DNA of 64,000 nt from Asinibacterium sp. OR53 (GTDB lineage Bacteria; Bacteroidota; Bacteroidia; Chitinophagales; Chitinophagaceae). The notes beneath the pieces were generated by a model that was given only the letters and a program-made list of their open reading frames with translations, searched no databases and had not been told where the DNA came from. Each line of letters begins with the position of its first letter. The first letter of the stretch is position 1. Positions 28,301-35,572 of the stretch are shown here, in pieces. The translations under genes were made by a program, and so were the position numbers. The stretch covers positions 826,505 to 890,504 of the forward strand of contig NZ_KI911562.1 of NCBI RefSeq assembly GCF_000515315.1, read 5' to 3'.

Positions 28301-28913
28301 CCAAAGAAGTTTGGTTGGCCATCTTAACCGAGGAGCTGTTATAGCCCACCATACTGAACTCGATGGTTTCACCCGGTTTGGCTTCAATGGCAAAAGAGCC
28401 GTTTTCCCGGGTAAGCGTTCTCCGGCTGGTTCCTTTGACGAATACGGTAACACCGGCCAGTCCGTTCCCTTTATCATCCGTTACCTTACCGGTAACCTGC
28501 TGGAAAAGGATCAAGGGCGCGTGTTCTGTGGCACCGTCACCTGTTTTTTCTGAAATGATGATGATACCGGATTCATCGGCAAACCGGTACTTGAGCCTCG
28601 TAGGCTCCAGTACCTGGTTCAGCACTTCCGATACAGGCGCACGTTTTACGTTGACTGTAACTGTTTGGCCCGACGGCAGGATGTCGTTGCTGAAGGCAAA
28701 GCGATAATTGGTTTCTTTTTCAATCGCTTTGAAGAACTTTGCCAGCTTCACCTCTCTGAGTGAAAGTGAAACGCGTGCATCTTGTGAAAAGCCTTCTGCA
28801 CTCACTGTCAAAATTCCCACAAACATGAAAACACCTGTTAATTTCATAACCCTAAGCAGTTTGGCTAAAGGTGGCGCAAGCGGTCCCCACCGATAAGCAT
28901 GACTTTTTTTCAT
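25389..28913 (-). CDS. SusC/RagA TonB-linked transporter with N-terminal STN signalling domain
   Basis: The 1174-residue protein begins with a signal segment (VMKLTGVFMFVGILTVSAEG). It continues with a secretin/TonB short N-terminal domain at about 45-120 (VSLSLREVKLAKFFKAIEKE, GIIIISEK), a carboxypeptidase-like domain (TGKVTDDKGNGLAGVTVFVK), a plug (GRLPGVIAINRSGEPGYDGS, GVRGANGVILITTKRG) and a barrel ending in SRIINGGVRVTF. The STN domain is the part that contacts FecR-type anti-sigma factors, and fecR and an ECF sigma gene lie directly upstream, so this transporter probably signals substrate presence. Confidence 0.95.
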   Translation of the reverse strand: MKKSHAYRWGPLAPPLAKLLRVMKLTGVFMFVGILTVSAEGFSQDARVSLSLREVKLAKFFKAIEKETNYRFAFSNDILPSGQTVTVNVKRAPVSEVLNQVLEPTRLKYRFADESGIIIISEKTGDGATEHAPLILFQQVTGKVTDDKGNGLAGVTVFVKGTSRRTLTRENGSFAIEAKPGETIEFSMVGYNSSSVKMANQTSLAISLVQNTSNLSDVVVVGYAVQKKVTVTGAVASVKGADLEKSPTVNLSNSLVGRLPGVIAINRSGEPGYDGSTIQIRGTNTIGNSSALIVIDGVPDRTGGLERINPADIESVSILKDASAAIYGVRGANGVILITTKRGKSGKPQILYDFNQGWSQPTRIPKMSNAPEYAEINNELLMFSKIPSDQWSAAWPALKQTGKYTRSDNNVTVTAPYQPSDIQKYADGSDPWGHPNTDWFKGALKTWSGQTRHNLQISGGSENFKFLTSLGYQDQDAYYKNSATGYRQYDLRINLDAKVNKYINTTLGIIAREEYRFFPTQSAGSVFRMLMRGKPTEQEIWPNGLPGPDIENGQNPVVITTNQTGYDRDTRDYFQTNGKVEITNPWVDGLKLSLIGSADKYTYRGKRWETPWYLYFWDKVSYQADGKTPLLTKSVRSTFTDPRLTQRDESQLNINLTAMLNYDRKIADKHTIGVMAAVTKETVSDDNFSAFRRYFISSAIDQMFAGGTDQQNADGSGYNRARLSYFGRVSYNYEEKYLLEFVWRNDGSYIFPKEKRFGFFPGVLAGWNISNENFFRRHVPFINYLKLRGSYGQMGSDQVYYNGALQEYAFASLYNLGTQVINNQVLKTLSEIVVPNSQFTWEIGNNANIGLEGTTLNGKLSFELDYFYNKRSNMLIHAGSVPGSSGISGLLPPINAGKMENKGFEFKIGYNGQAGDLKYTIGVNGGYAKNKILYWDETPGIPDYQRSTGHSYGTSGPNFLAYIYDGVFKDAKDIAANTIDYSALTPQLRPGDMKIKNISGTGKINANDRVRLDQNRDPVFSGGVTMGLQYKNFDLSILFQGAAGGLLFIGTESGDIGNYLQYSYDHRWSVDHPSSVDPRLANRGDTYYTGGGASTNTYFLRNSDYIRLKNVELGYNLGPVALKKTGISALRVYVNGLNLATWDKMKIWDPESTSGNGQYYPQSRIINGGVRVTF

Positions 28914-28987
28914 ACCTTTATTTTGGTTTAAAAATTAAACAATTGGACCAGCCTCCCTTTCAGTTCAGCTGTTCCAAGATTTTGACC

Positions 28988-29021
28988 AACAGGGGGTATG
29001 TTTGCGCATACTCCCTGTGTT
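28988..29021. repeat. Hairpin between fecR and susC
   Basis: ACAGGGGGTATG and CATACTCCCTGT form a 12-bp stem with one mismatch and a 6-base loop. A T run follows only on the plus strand, where no gene is present, so it is not a clear terminator for the minus-strand genes. It could modulate readthrough or stability between fecR and susC. Confidence 0.5.
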
Positions 29022-29024
29022 TTT

Positions 29025-30137
29025 TTATTGATACAGTTTAACTGTCAATGTATCACCCGGTATGAACTCATAATTAAAATGCCGCGACTCTTTCAGGAAA
29101 CTGAGTACCGCTCTTAATCCTTCTTTTTCAAAAATTCCTGTAAAGCGATAATTCATGATCGTGACATCCGCAAATTCTATTTTAACGCCGTACCACCTTT
29201 CCAGTAATACAGCGATATTTTCAAAGGTTTCGTCGGTGAAAATGAGCTTGTTCTCTGTCCACGCAATTTCTATGATCTCATCCCTGTTTGTTTTGGTCAG
29301 CCCTTGTACCAGTTTATCGGTAACAACAGCTTTTTTATCTGTGGTAGCCAACTCATTGTTCTTATTGCCCGGTGTTGCACCCGGTAATTGCCATTGTACT
29401 TTTTGATTGGGATGCAGCAATACTTTGCGGTTCTCCTTGTCTTTTAGGGTAACTTCCACCAATCCTCTTACCAGTGAAGCTTCCGTCATCTTTTCTCCCG
29501 GGTACGCTTTTACATTGAAAGCCGTGCCCAAAGCTTTCACATCCATCGCAGAGGTATGTACGATAAAAGGCAGCTCTTTGTTGTGTTTTACATCAAAGAA
29601 TGCTTCCCCTTCCAGGTAAATATCCCTCGCCTTCACACCATAGGCATCTGTGATCTTTATCTTGCTTCCGCCGTTGAGCACTACAAAAGAACCATCGGGC
29701 AACTGGAAGTTTTTTCTTTCGCCATAAGCCGTTGCAAACTGTTTGGCAGATTCTTTTGGCGTATGGTTGTTGCTGATGAAATTGAAATAGTATACAGCGA
29801 GGGCCAGTATCACCACGGCAGCTGTTAGCTGGAAGGCCGGAGAAAAAATAGTTTTACGGCGGTGTTCCTGTTTTTGTATATGTATCACAGGAGCGGGGTC
29901 GGCAGCAGCCAGCCTGTTTTTCAACAAAGTTTCCTGTTCATCCATATCGGCGGCAGCGAAGGCATTGAATAATTCCAGAAACCGGTTCCTGGCTTGTTCT
30001 ATGATTGTTGCATAGTAAGGATGATCCTGTATATAGGATTCCCAGTGCGCAACATCGCGCTGTGAAGTTCGTTTGCAGTAATTGATAAAGGATTCATCGG
30101 CAAGCAAATCCTCTATATCCAGTTGACCAGGCGTCAT
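29025..30137 (-). CDS. FecR family anti-sigma factor
   Basis: The 370-residue protein has a cytoplasmic N-terminal part (about 1-90) and one membrane segment (FQLTAAVVILALAVYYFNF, about 101-119). The periplasmic FecR domain follows (YGERKNFQLPDGSFVVLNGGSKI, EGEAFFDVKHNKELPFIVHT, VKALGTAFNVKAYP), and then a C-terminal STN-like domain (ENIAVLLERWYGVKIEFAD) ending in DTLTVKLYQ. It should hold the ECF sigma factor inactive until the STN domain of SusC signals. It lies between the sigma gene and susC on one strand. Confidence 0.93.
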   Translation of the reverse strand: MTPGQLDIEDLLADESFINYCKRTSQRDVAHWESYIQDHPYYATIIEQARNRFLELFNAFAAADMDEQETLLKNRLAAADPAPVIHIQKQEHRRKTIFSPAFQLTAAVVILALAVYYFNFISNNHTPKESAKQFATAYGERKNFQLPDGSFVVLNGGSKIKITDAYGVKARDIYLEGEAFFDVKHNKELPFIVHTSAMDVKALGTAFNVKAYPGEKMTEASLVRGLVEVTLKDKENRKVLLHPNQKVQWQLPGATPGNKNNELATTDKKAVVTDKLVQGLTKTNRDEIIEIAWTENKLIFTDETFENIAVLLERWYGVKIEFADVTIMNYRFTGIFEKEGLRAVLSFLKESRHFNYEFIPGDTLTVKLYQ

Positions 30138-30227
30138 GCTGTTACATTATATGGCGTTAATAATAAAGAGTATCGAAGCGGCTTTTTTTACCCTTGGGAA
30201 GCCGATTAATTTCGTGTAGTATTTTTA

Positions 30228-30860
30228 CTACTGCCATCCGTAAAAAACCAGGAGCGTTGCGCATAGCAGGAACATGCCAAAGCCAAAAGAAAAACGTTCT
30301 TTCTCTTTTTCGGGCTCCAGCTCCAGCTTAAGCTTTTTTAAAGCTTCATGAATTTTGTTATAGACCGTGCGGTGCGTAAGGTTGGTTCGTTGTACTATTT
30401 CCTCGTAACTAAGCCCTTCGTAGAAGCGGAGAATGATCAGCTCTTTTTGCCGGGCAGGAAGCGCATTTACATGATCCATTAACAAACGGCACAGTTGCTG
30501 TTGCTCATCTTTCCATATCAGGGACTCTTCCGGAGTGGGCAGGGGCATTTCCACCATATTGTTCCAGGCCACTTGCAGGTTATCGGTCTTTTCCGCTCTT
30601 TTCCAATCGGCTGTAAGCTTTCTCAGGAAAGAACTTACCAGGTATGCTTTTACATTTTTAGCAGGTTGGATACTGCTTCTCTTTTCCCATAAATAGAGGA
30701 ATTGCTGCTGGATGGCGTCTTTTACCAGGTGGGCATCTTTGATCTCTTTTAAGCCGATGAATAACAGACTGTGATAATATTTCCGGTACAGGGCCAGGAA
30801 CATATCCTGATCACCTTCCATAAGGCCTTTCCATAATATTTCATCATTCTCATGGTGCAT
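30228..30860 (-). CDS. ECF RNA polymerase sigma factor with C-terminal hydrophobic tail
   Basis: The 210-residue protein has sigma region 2 (MFLALYRKYYHSLLFIG, LVKDAIQQQFLYLWEKR, about 20-60) and region 4 (ALPARQKELIILRFYEGLSYEEIVQRTNLTHRTV, about 135-170). Ordinary ECF factors stop shortly after region 4. Here a charged stretch (LELEPEKEKER) leads to a hydrophobic C-terminus (FSFGFGMFLLCATLLVFYGWQ, about 190-210) that could insert into the membrane. It is the first gene of the FecR/SusCD locus and probably drives its transcription. Confidence 0.92.
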   Translation of the reverse strand: MHHENDEILWKGLMEGDQDMFLALYRKYYHSLLFIGLKEIKDAHLVKDAIQQQFLYLWEKRSSIQPAKNVKAYLVSSFLRKLTADWKRAEKTDNLQVAWNNMVEMPLPTPEESLIWKDEQQQLCRLLMDHVNALPARQKELIILRFYEGLSYEEIVQRTNLTHRTVYNKIHEALKKLKLELEPEKEKERFSFGFGMFLLCATLLVFYGWQ

Positions 30861-30945
30861 GGCAAGCTTCGGTCAAAATCAGTTGATAATCGGTAAACTG
30901 TAGTCTAAATTAACATTATTTTATTGAAAAATACCGTCTGCGCAA

Positions 30946-30978
30946 TAAAAACAGCCCGGCATTTTAAACCGGGCTGTG
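30946..30978 (-). terminator. Intrinsic terminator after the 31011-31430 gene
   Basis: ACAGCCCGG (30951-30959) pairs with CCGGGCTGT (30969-30977). On the minus strand the stem is followed by TTTTTATTG. It ends the transcript of the small secreted protein encoded at 31011-31430. Confidence 0.75.
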
Positions 30979-31010
30979 TTCAATAGGTAATTTATATCGG
31001 TGTTTATTGA

Positions 31011-31430
31011 CTAGTCATCATCGTCATCATCATCATCGTGATGATGGTGTTTATACCGTTTATAACCATAACGGTCGCGGGGACCATAGTAATAATCATC
31101 ATCATGCCAGATACCATGATAACGCTCGATGTGTACCCTGTTCTCTACCCATACATCGGGGCCATCGTAATAAACGGTTTCGCGAGGCATATTAGAAAAA
31201 GAGAATCCGAAATTAGGAGTGGATACACTTACCCATACACCATTGCGCGGATAGTAATAACGGCGGGCAACAGGACTATAATAGACATTGGCGCGAGGGT
31301 AATAATAATATGCCTGCTGCTGTTTTCTTCTTTTACCCCATGCCGGCGCCCACGGCGGCTGGGCTTTTACTTCTGAAGCAACCAGTCCGGCCATAACCAC
31401 CAGCAATGCAAGGATCATATACTTTTTCAT
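31011..31430 (-). CDS. Small secreted Tyr/Arg-rich protein with His4-Asp8 tail
   Basis: The 139-residue protein has a signal peptide (MKKYMILALLVVMAGLVASE, cut near VKA). The mature part is rich in aromatic and basic residues (YYYYPRANVYYSPVARRYYY) and ends in four His followed by eight Asp. The middle (NGVWVSVSTPNFGFSFS) resembles small exported proteins common in Bacteroidota with no known function. The tail would bind divalent cations. The gene has its own terminator and appears to be monocistronic. Confidence 0.7.
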   Translation of the reverse strand: MKKYMILALLVVMAGLVASEVKAQPPWAPAWGKRRKQQQAYYYYPRANVYYSPVARRYYYPRNGVWVSVSTPNFGFSFSNMPRETVYYDGPDVWVENRVHIERYHGIWHDDDYYYGPRDRYGYKRYKHHHHDDDDDDDD

Positions 31431-31493
31431 AATGCTAGAGTTTGATTTGTTACTACCCTAACCATTACTAAATGCGTGCCAAAACTATTGCGA

Positions 31494-32240
31494 TCATTTC
31501 ATTGTCCCGCTCCAAAACCAGTTACCCTCATCAGTATAATACCATTTACTATTGCCGTCAATGCTTTGTCCCACTTCAGTATACCCGTCATACGCCAGTT
31601 GTATCCCCGGTGGAACACTGGCCAGCGGGGCCATCCGGGTACTCGGATCTCTTCGGATATTAACATTATTTTTTGTAGTGGCTTTGCCGGTAACGCCTGT
31701 TTTAATCACTACCCATTCCGGTACTGCCGGCGGCGCTCCACCAGCCTGGGCAATGAGCCGGTTGAGGTCTACTTTGGTACCCGGACAATCTTTCAATGAA
31801 TAAATTTCGTGGTGGCCCACCACATGATCCCTGTCGAGTGTAATATCCCATCGTTGGGCAATCGCCGCAATCAAATTACTGCTGGTGGCATACATTTCTT
31901 CTGTCCAGTCGGTATCTTCCGAACCTTCGTGCTCGATGCCGATGGTATAATAATTAGGATTGATGTACATGCCTGCTTCGTCTTCCGCAGGCTTGATCAG
32001 TTTCCAGGAAGGATGGTCTACCCGGCCGGCATGCCATGCGGTGTCTTCTTCTTTCACGTATTGATGCAGCTCTCCATTCTTTCCTATTCCATAATGTGCC
32101 GAAACATTGGAAGAACGGGATCCGAACCAACTATCGGTTCCGTCGAGGGTGCCTTCCATGATATGGATCACAATGGCAATGGGTTTGAACCCTTTGCGGC
32201 CCTGGGTAAAATTCGGGCTCTTGATAAATAGTGCGCTCAT
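31494..32240 (-). CDS. N-acetylmuramoyl-L-alanine amidase (amidase_2) with C-terminal SH3-like domain
   Basis: The 248-residue protein has an amidase_2 domain at about 10-165: IVIHIMEGT provides the first His, TIGIEHEGSED follows, and VVGHHEIYSLKDCPGTKVD provides the second His, the lysine and the Cys of a T7-lysozyme-like KxCPG zinc site. A bacterial SH3 segment follows (KNNVNIRRDPSTRMAPLASV, about 190-245). It would cut the bond between MurNAc and the stem peptide. No signal peptide is visible. It is 9 bases downstream of a membrane-protein gene on the same strand, which may be relevant to export. Confidence 0.88.
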   Translation of the reverse strand: MSALFIKSPNFTQGRKGFKPIAIVIHIMEGTLDGTDSWFGSRSSNVSAHYGIGKNGELHQYVKEEDTAWHAGRVDHPSWKLIKPAEDEAGMYINPNYYTIGIEHEGSEDTDWTEEMYATSSNLIAAIAQRWDITLDRDHVVGHHEIYSLKDCPGTKVDLNRLIAQAGGAPPAVPEWVVIKTGVTGKATTKNNVNIRRDPSTRMAPLASVPPGIQLAYDGYTEVGQSIDGNSKWYYTDEGNWFWSGTMK

Positions 32241-32249
32241 AAAACTGGT

Positions 32250-32954
32250 TTAGCCTTTTACAGAAGGGTTGTTTTTTTGAACTCCCTCATCCGCCACCTT
32301 CAATGGTTGCGTATCGGAAGTAATGGGCTGCCTGTTCTCGGTTATTTTCAATGCCTCATACAAACCGGAACTGATACCCATCAGTATCAGGTCATTGGAG
32401 GGAATCAATGGCATGATGGCTCTTGCATAATTGTTGAGACAGGTCATGCACGCGCCCGATGCAGGTTGCCCGGCACAAATGGCACAGGGTGGATCTATTG
32501 CCAACCTTTGCAGTACGGCGCCAATGAACCAGATACCAAACACAATGTTGAAAATGATGGTCTGGAACCGGTGAATGCTGATGCCGTTCTTGTCTGATAA
32601 AATATCGAGGAAAAAAGTATTGCCCCTATCATTCTGACTGAGGTTTGACAGGGCCGGGTTCGACTGATCGCTGACATCGATCAGCGTAGCGCCAATGGTG
32701 GTAGCTGAACTGATGCCCAGCAGGTACAATATTGAGTTATTGAAATCTGGCAGGCTTCCATGCGATCGCAAGATAATAGTAATATAGGAGGAGAATACGA
32801 TAACGGTCCACCAGGCCAATTGTACTCTCGACCAACTATAAGGACGGGGCGTGGCTGTGCTGGTATCCCGCAGCATACCATATTTTTTGTCGCAGAAATA
32901 AACCAACGAGGCAAGGACAATGAAGGTGGCCCAAAAAATAAATGGATGGCTCAT
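32250..32954 (-). CDS. Integral membrane protein of unknown function
   Basis: The 234-residue protein has about four hydrophobic segments: residues 5-20 (FIFWATFIVLASLVYF), 46-63 (VQLAWWTVIVFSSYITII), 77-92 (ILYLLGISSATTIGAT) and 132-150 (FQTIIFNIVFGIWFIGAVL). It also has a Cys-rich loop (CAICAGQPASGACMTC). I do not recognise the family. It is probably co-transcribed with the amidase. Confidence 0.7.
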   Translation of the reverse strand: MSHPFIFWATFIVLASLVYFCDKKYGMLRDTSTATPRPYSWSRVQLAWWTVIVFSSYITIILRSHGSLPDFNNSILYLLGISSATTIGATLIDVSDQSNPALSNLSQNDRGNTFFLDILSDKNGISIHRFQTIIFNIVFGIWFIGAVLQRLAIDPPCAICAGQPASGACMTCLNNYARAIMPLIPSNDLILMGISSGLYEALKITENRQPITSDTQPLKVADEGVQKNNPSVKG

Positions 32955-33119
32955 AGGAAGGGTTTTAGTCTTTCTTTCTACAGACGAGAAAATATACGGT
33001 CAGCTTGAAATAACCGTAGACATAGGGGAGGGGTGATCTGATTGTAATGTTAAAAAATAATCTTAAGAAAAGCAATAGCCGTGTTGACTAACTTAACTTA
33101 GTCCTGCAAAATCAACGCC

Positions 33120-33557
33120 ATGATACCGTTTGTGAAAACCCTGTCTGTTCGCTGGGCCGACCTCGACCCCAATTTCCATGTTCGCCATAGTGTGTATTAC
33201 GATTTCGGTGCCCAGCAGCGGGTAGAGATACTGGAACAGTCGGGTTTATCACTCCGGATCATGCAGGAGCAGGGCTTTGGTCCCATTATATTCAGGGAAG
33301 AATGCCTTTTCAAAAAAGAGATCAGGCTGGCCGATCAGCTCACTATTAATGCCAAAATTGCCCGTTTGAACGCTGATGCTTCTCGCTGGACCATTGTACA
33401 TGAAATCGTAAATACACAAAACATCCTTTGTGCTGTATTGACGGTTGAAGGTGCCTGGCTCGATACCAAACTGCGTAAATTGGCGAATCCAACACCACAG
33501 ATCGTTAGGGATGTGTTACAAGCCTTTCCAAAGGCGGCAGATTTTTCAGAAGTGTAA
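33120..33557 (+). CDS. Acyl-CoA thioesterase, 4HBT hotdog fold
   Basis: The 145-residue protein fits the YbgC/FadM-type hotdog thioesterases. The start VRWADLDPNFHVRHSVYYDF carries the catalytic Asp in the DxNxH-like context, and FGPIIFREECLFKKEIRLADQL follows. It would hydrolyse acyl-CoA thioesters in the cytosol. It is transcribed alone and convergent with the PDZ gene across 14 bases. Confidence 0.85.
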   Translation: MIPFVKTLSVRWADLDPNFHVRHSVYYDFGAQQRVEILEQSGLSLRIMQEQGFGPIIFREECLFKKEIRLADQLTINAKIARLNADASRWTIVHEIVNTQNILCAVLTVEGAWLDTKLRKLANPTPQIVRDVLQAFPKAADFSEV

Positions 33558-33571
33558 AAGCTGATGAATTT

Positions 33572-34849
33572 TTACTCTATTTCAATTCTCACAGTATAAT
33601 CGTTGTTCTTGTTATCGTCGAGAAAGAGTGAGATAGCATGCTCTTTAGATGGCATGAGATGATCCCTGTCCAGGGCAAAAACAACATTTTTCTTGTTCAG
33701 TAATTGCGCAAGTTCGCCCGCTTTTTCATAACGAACATAGCCTCCATTCAATGAATTGGAAATAGCTGTGTACAACCCATTAAAGAGAGAGTCAGCCTGC
33801 TTTGCGTTGAGCCACTTGTACTCTGCACTGAAATGGTATTTTCGCTGATTGTGTATGGTATCGTTTGCCTGCTCGTAAGTATCATTCAACAGGTAACAGG
33901 AGGTGGCGTGGTTAAAACAATATTTCGATTGATAGGAAGTGGAATCATTCGGCAGTACTTCGCCGGCAATATTTTCCACCGCTTTGTTATTGTTGAAACT
34001 GAGTAACAGGTATTGGACCGTTTCCCGGAAATCCCTTGCGGTTTTTGCAGTATCTGGTTTAACGAAAGTACAAACCGGCTTGGGGCCTCCTTCTATAACA
34101 AGGGCTACTTCGTATTGATGCGTTTGCTGGGATATATAAGCGGCAAGTGTGGTCCTGTATGTCTCAAATCCGTTGAGCAGTTTTTTACTGAAGTAGGTTT
34201 GCTGAAGAAAAGTTGTATCGTCGTTGGACCGGTATTTTTGGGAATAAGCCCTGCTTCCCCAATAATAGCTCAACTGTTTCTCGTACTTACTATAAACCTT
34301 TTCCGCCTCCCGCCTCGAATCGCCTGAATAAAGTAGGCCGAACAGATCGTATTGCTTGAACATCAGGTGTTTTTTCAGCACAGTGCGGTAGCCGGGGGTC
34401 AATTGTATTTTTGAATCGTATACCAATGCTTCTTCTCTTTCCGGGCCCTTCACTAAAATGAAATTACTATCGGCCTGTTTTGTCAACTGATCAACATCAG
34501 CTAAAAAAGTCGTATCGATATCTAAATCTGCTTTCTCAAACGTGCCAATATATTCCTCGTTGTTGCGCAGGATTTTAATTTCTGCACGTTCCGGTGCGAA
34601 CAGGTTCCTTACCTCCTGCGTCGTTTTATTCAACACCGTAGTTCCATTGACCGACACGATCTCATCACCCACCATGATGCCGGCCCTCGCCGCAGGTGAT
34701 CCGGGGTAAACACTGGTAATAATATAACGCTTGGTGAAAGGATCTCCTTCACCTCTGCCCTGGCCATATAAAAGACCGAAAGCATTGACCTGTGCAACAG
34801 CGGTCAAATAATATAAAAAGAAAACCAGGGCGAGAACTCCTTTTTTCAT
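33572..34849 (-). CDS. Secreted PDZ-domain protein
   Basis: The ATG at 34849 opens a signal peptide (MKKGVLALVFFLYYLTAVAQ), giving 425 residues. A longer frame to 34888 would run toward the divergent regulator. A PDZ domain lies at about 20-105 (YIITSVYPGSPAARAGIMVGDEIVSVNG, PERAEIKILRNNEEY). The rest (about 120-425) has no motif I recognise and no protease catalytic triad. It probably acts as a scaffold or sensor in the periplasm or at the outer membrane. Confidence 0.75.
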   Translation of the reverse strand: MKKGVLALVFFLYYLTAVAQVNAFGLLYGQGRGEGDPFTKRYIITSVYPGSPAARAGIMVGDEIVSVNGTTVLNKTTQEVRNLFAPERAEIKILRNNEEYIGTFEKADLDIDTTFLADVDQLTKQADSNFILVKGPEREEALVYDSKIQLTPGYRTVLKKHLMFKQYDLFGLLYSGDSRREAEKVYSKYEKQLSYYWGSRAYSQKYRSNDDTTFLQQTYFSKKLLNGFETYRTTLAAYISQQTHQYEVALVIEGGPKPVCTFVKPDTAKTARDFRETVQYLLLSFNNNKAVENIAGEVLPNDSTSYQSKYCFNHATSCYLLNDTYEQANDTIHNQRKYHFSAEYKWLNAKQADSLFNGLYTAISNSLNGGYVRYEKAGELAQLLNKKNVVFALDRDHLMPSKEHAISLFLDDNKNNDYTVRIEIE

Positions 34850-34918
34850 ACCGTTTTTCAGAAGTGCAGGTTTCGGTTGGGGGTACAATTTACATTAATT
34901 TCGTGTCTTCGATCATCT

Positions 34919-35491
34919 ATGGATACGCTTTACATAAAAAATATGGTTTGTGACCGTTGTATCATGGCGGTCAGGCAGGAGTTGAATAAATCGGGCATCC
35001 CTTATTCCAATATTCAATTGGGTGAAATAACGCTGACCAGTTCGCCTTCCGCAGATCAACTGTTGCAACTGAAACAGGGACTGGAAGAGATAGGGTTTGA
35101 GCTGCTGGATGATAAAAAATCGAGGATCGTAGAGCAGATCAAAAATGCCATCGTGCAGCTCATACATGGCAATAAGGAAGAAGAATTCAACCTGAAGCTA
35201 TCGGCCCTGCTGGCAGAAAAATTACAGCTCGACTACCATTACCTCTCTGCACTTTTTTCTTCCATTGAAGGCATTACCATTGAAAAATATGCCATCCTGC
35301 AACGCATAGAAAAAGTAAAAGAATTGCTGTTGTATGATGAGAAAAGCCTGAGCGAGATCGCTTACGAATTAGGATATAGTAGTGTACAGCATCTGTCGCA
35401 GCAGTTTAAAAAGATCACCGGTTTAACGCCTTCGCATTTCAAACAACTGAAGGAGAACAAGCGCAAACCGCTTGACAAACTCATTCCGTGA
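34919..35491 (+). CDS. AraC family regulator with N-terminal HMA-like CxxC segment
   Basis: The ATG at 34919 gives a 190-residue protein that starts with MDTLYIKNMVCDRC, resembling a heavy-metal-associated domain with a CxxC site at residues 11-14. The C-terminal AraC helix-turn-helix is at about 110-180 (SLSEIAYELGYSSVQHLSQQFKKITGLTPSHFKQ). This small AraC group is often found beside copper genes in Bacteroidota. Here the copA ATPase starts 81 bases downstream. A copper- or metal-responsive activator is the likely role. It is divergent from the PDZ gene. Confidence 0.8.
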   Translation: MDTLYIKNMVCDRCIMAVRQELNKSGIPYSNIQLGEITLTSSPSADQLLQLKQGLEEIGFELLDDKKSRIVEQIKNAIVQLIHGNKEEEFNLKLSALLAEKLQLDYHYLSALFSSIEGITIEKYAILQRIEKVKELLLYDEKSLSEIAYELGYSSVQHLSQQFKKITGLTPSHFKQLKENKRKPLDKLIP

Positions 35492-35572
35492 AATTATATA
35501 AACCCCGCTCCTGATTCTGTAACAACCCGGCTGTTTGCCTGTGCCAACTTTGTATAAACAAAAGTGTTGGAT

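Noticed and set aside
31013..31060. CRISPR-like or microsatellite array
   Set aside because: The short GAT/CAT repeats are codons for the His/Asp tail; there are no spacers. No CRISPR array was seen elsewhere in the window.
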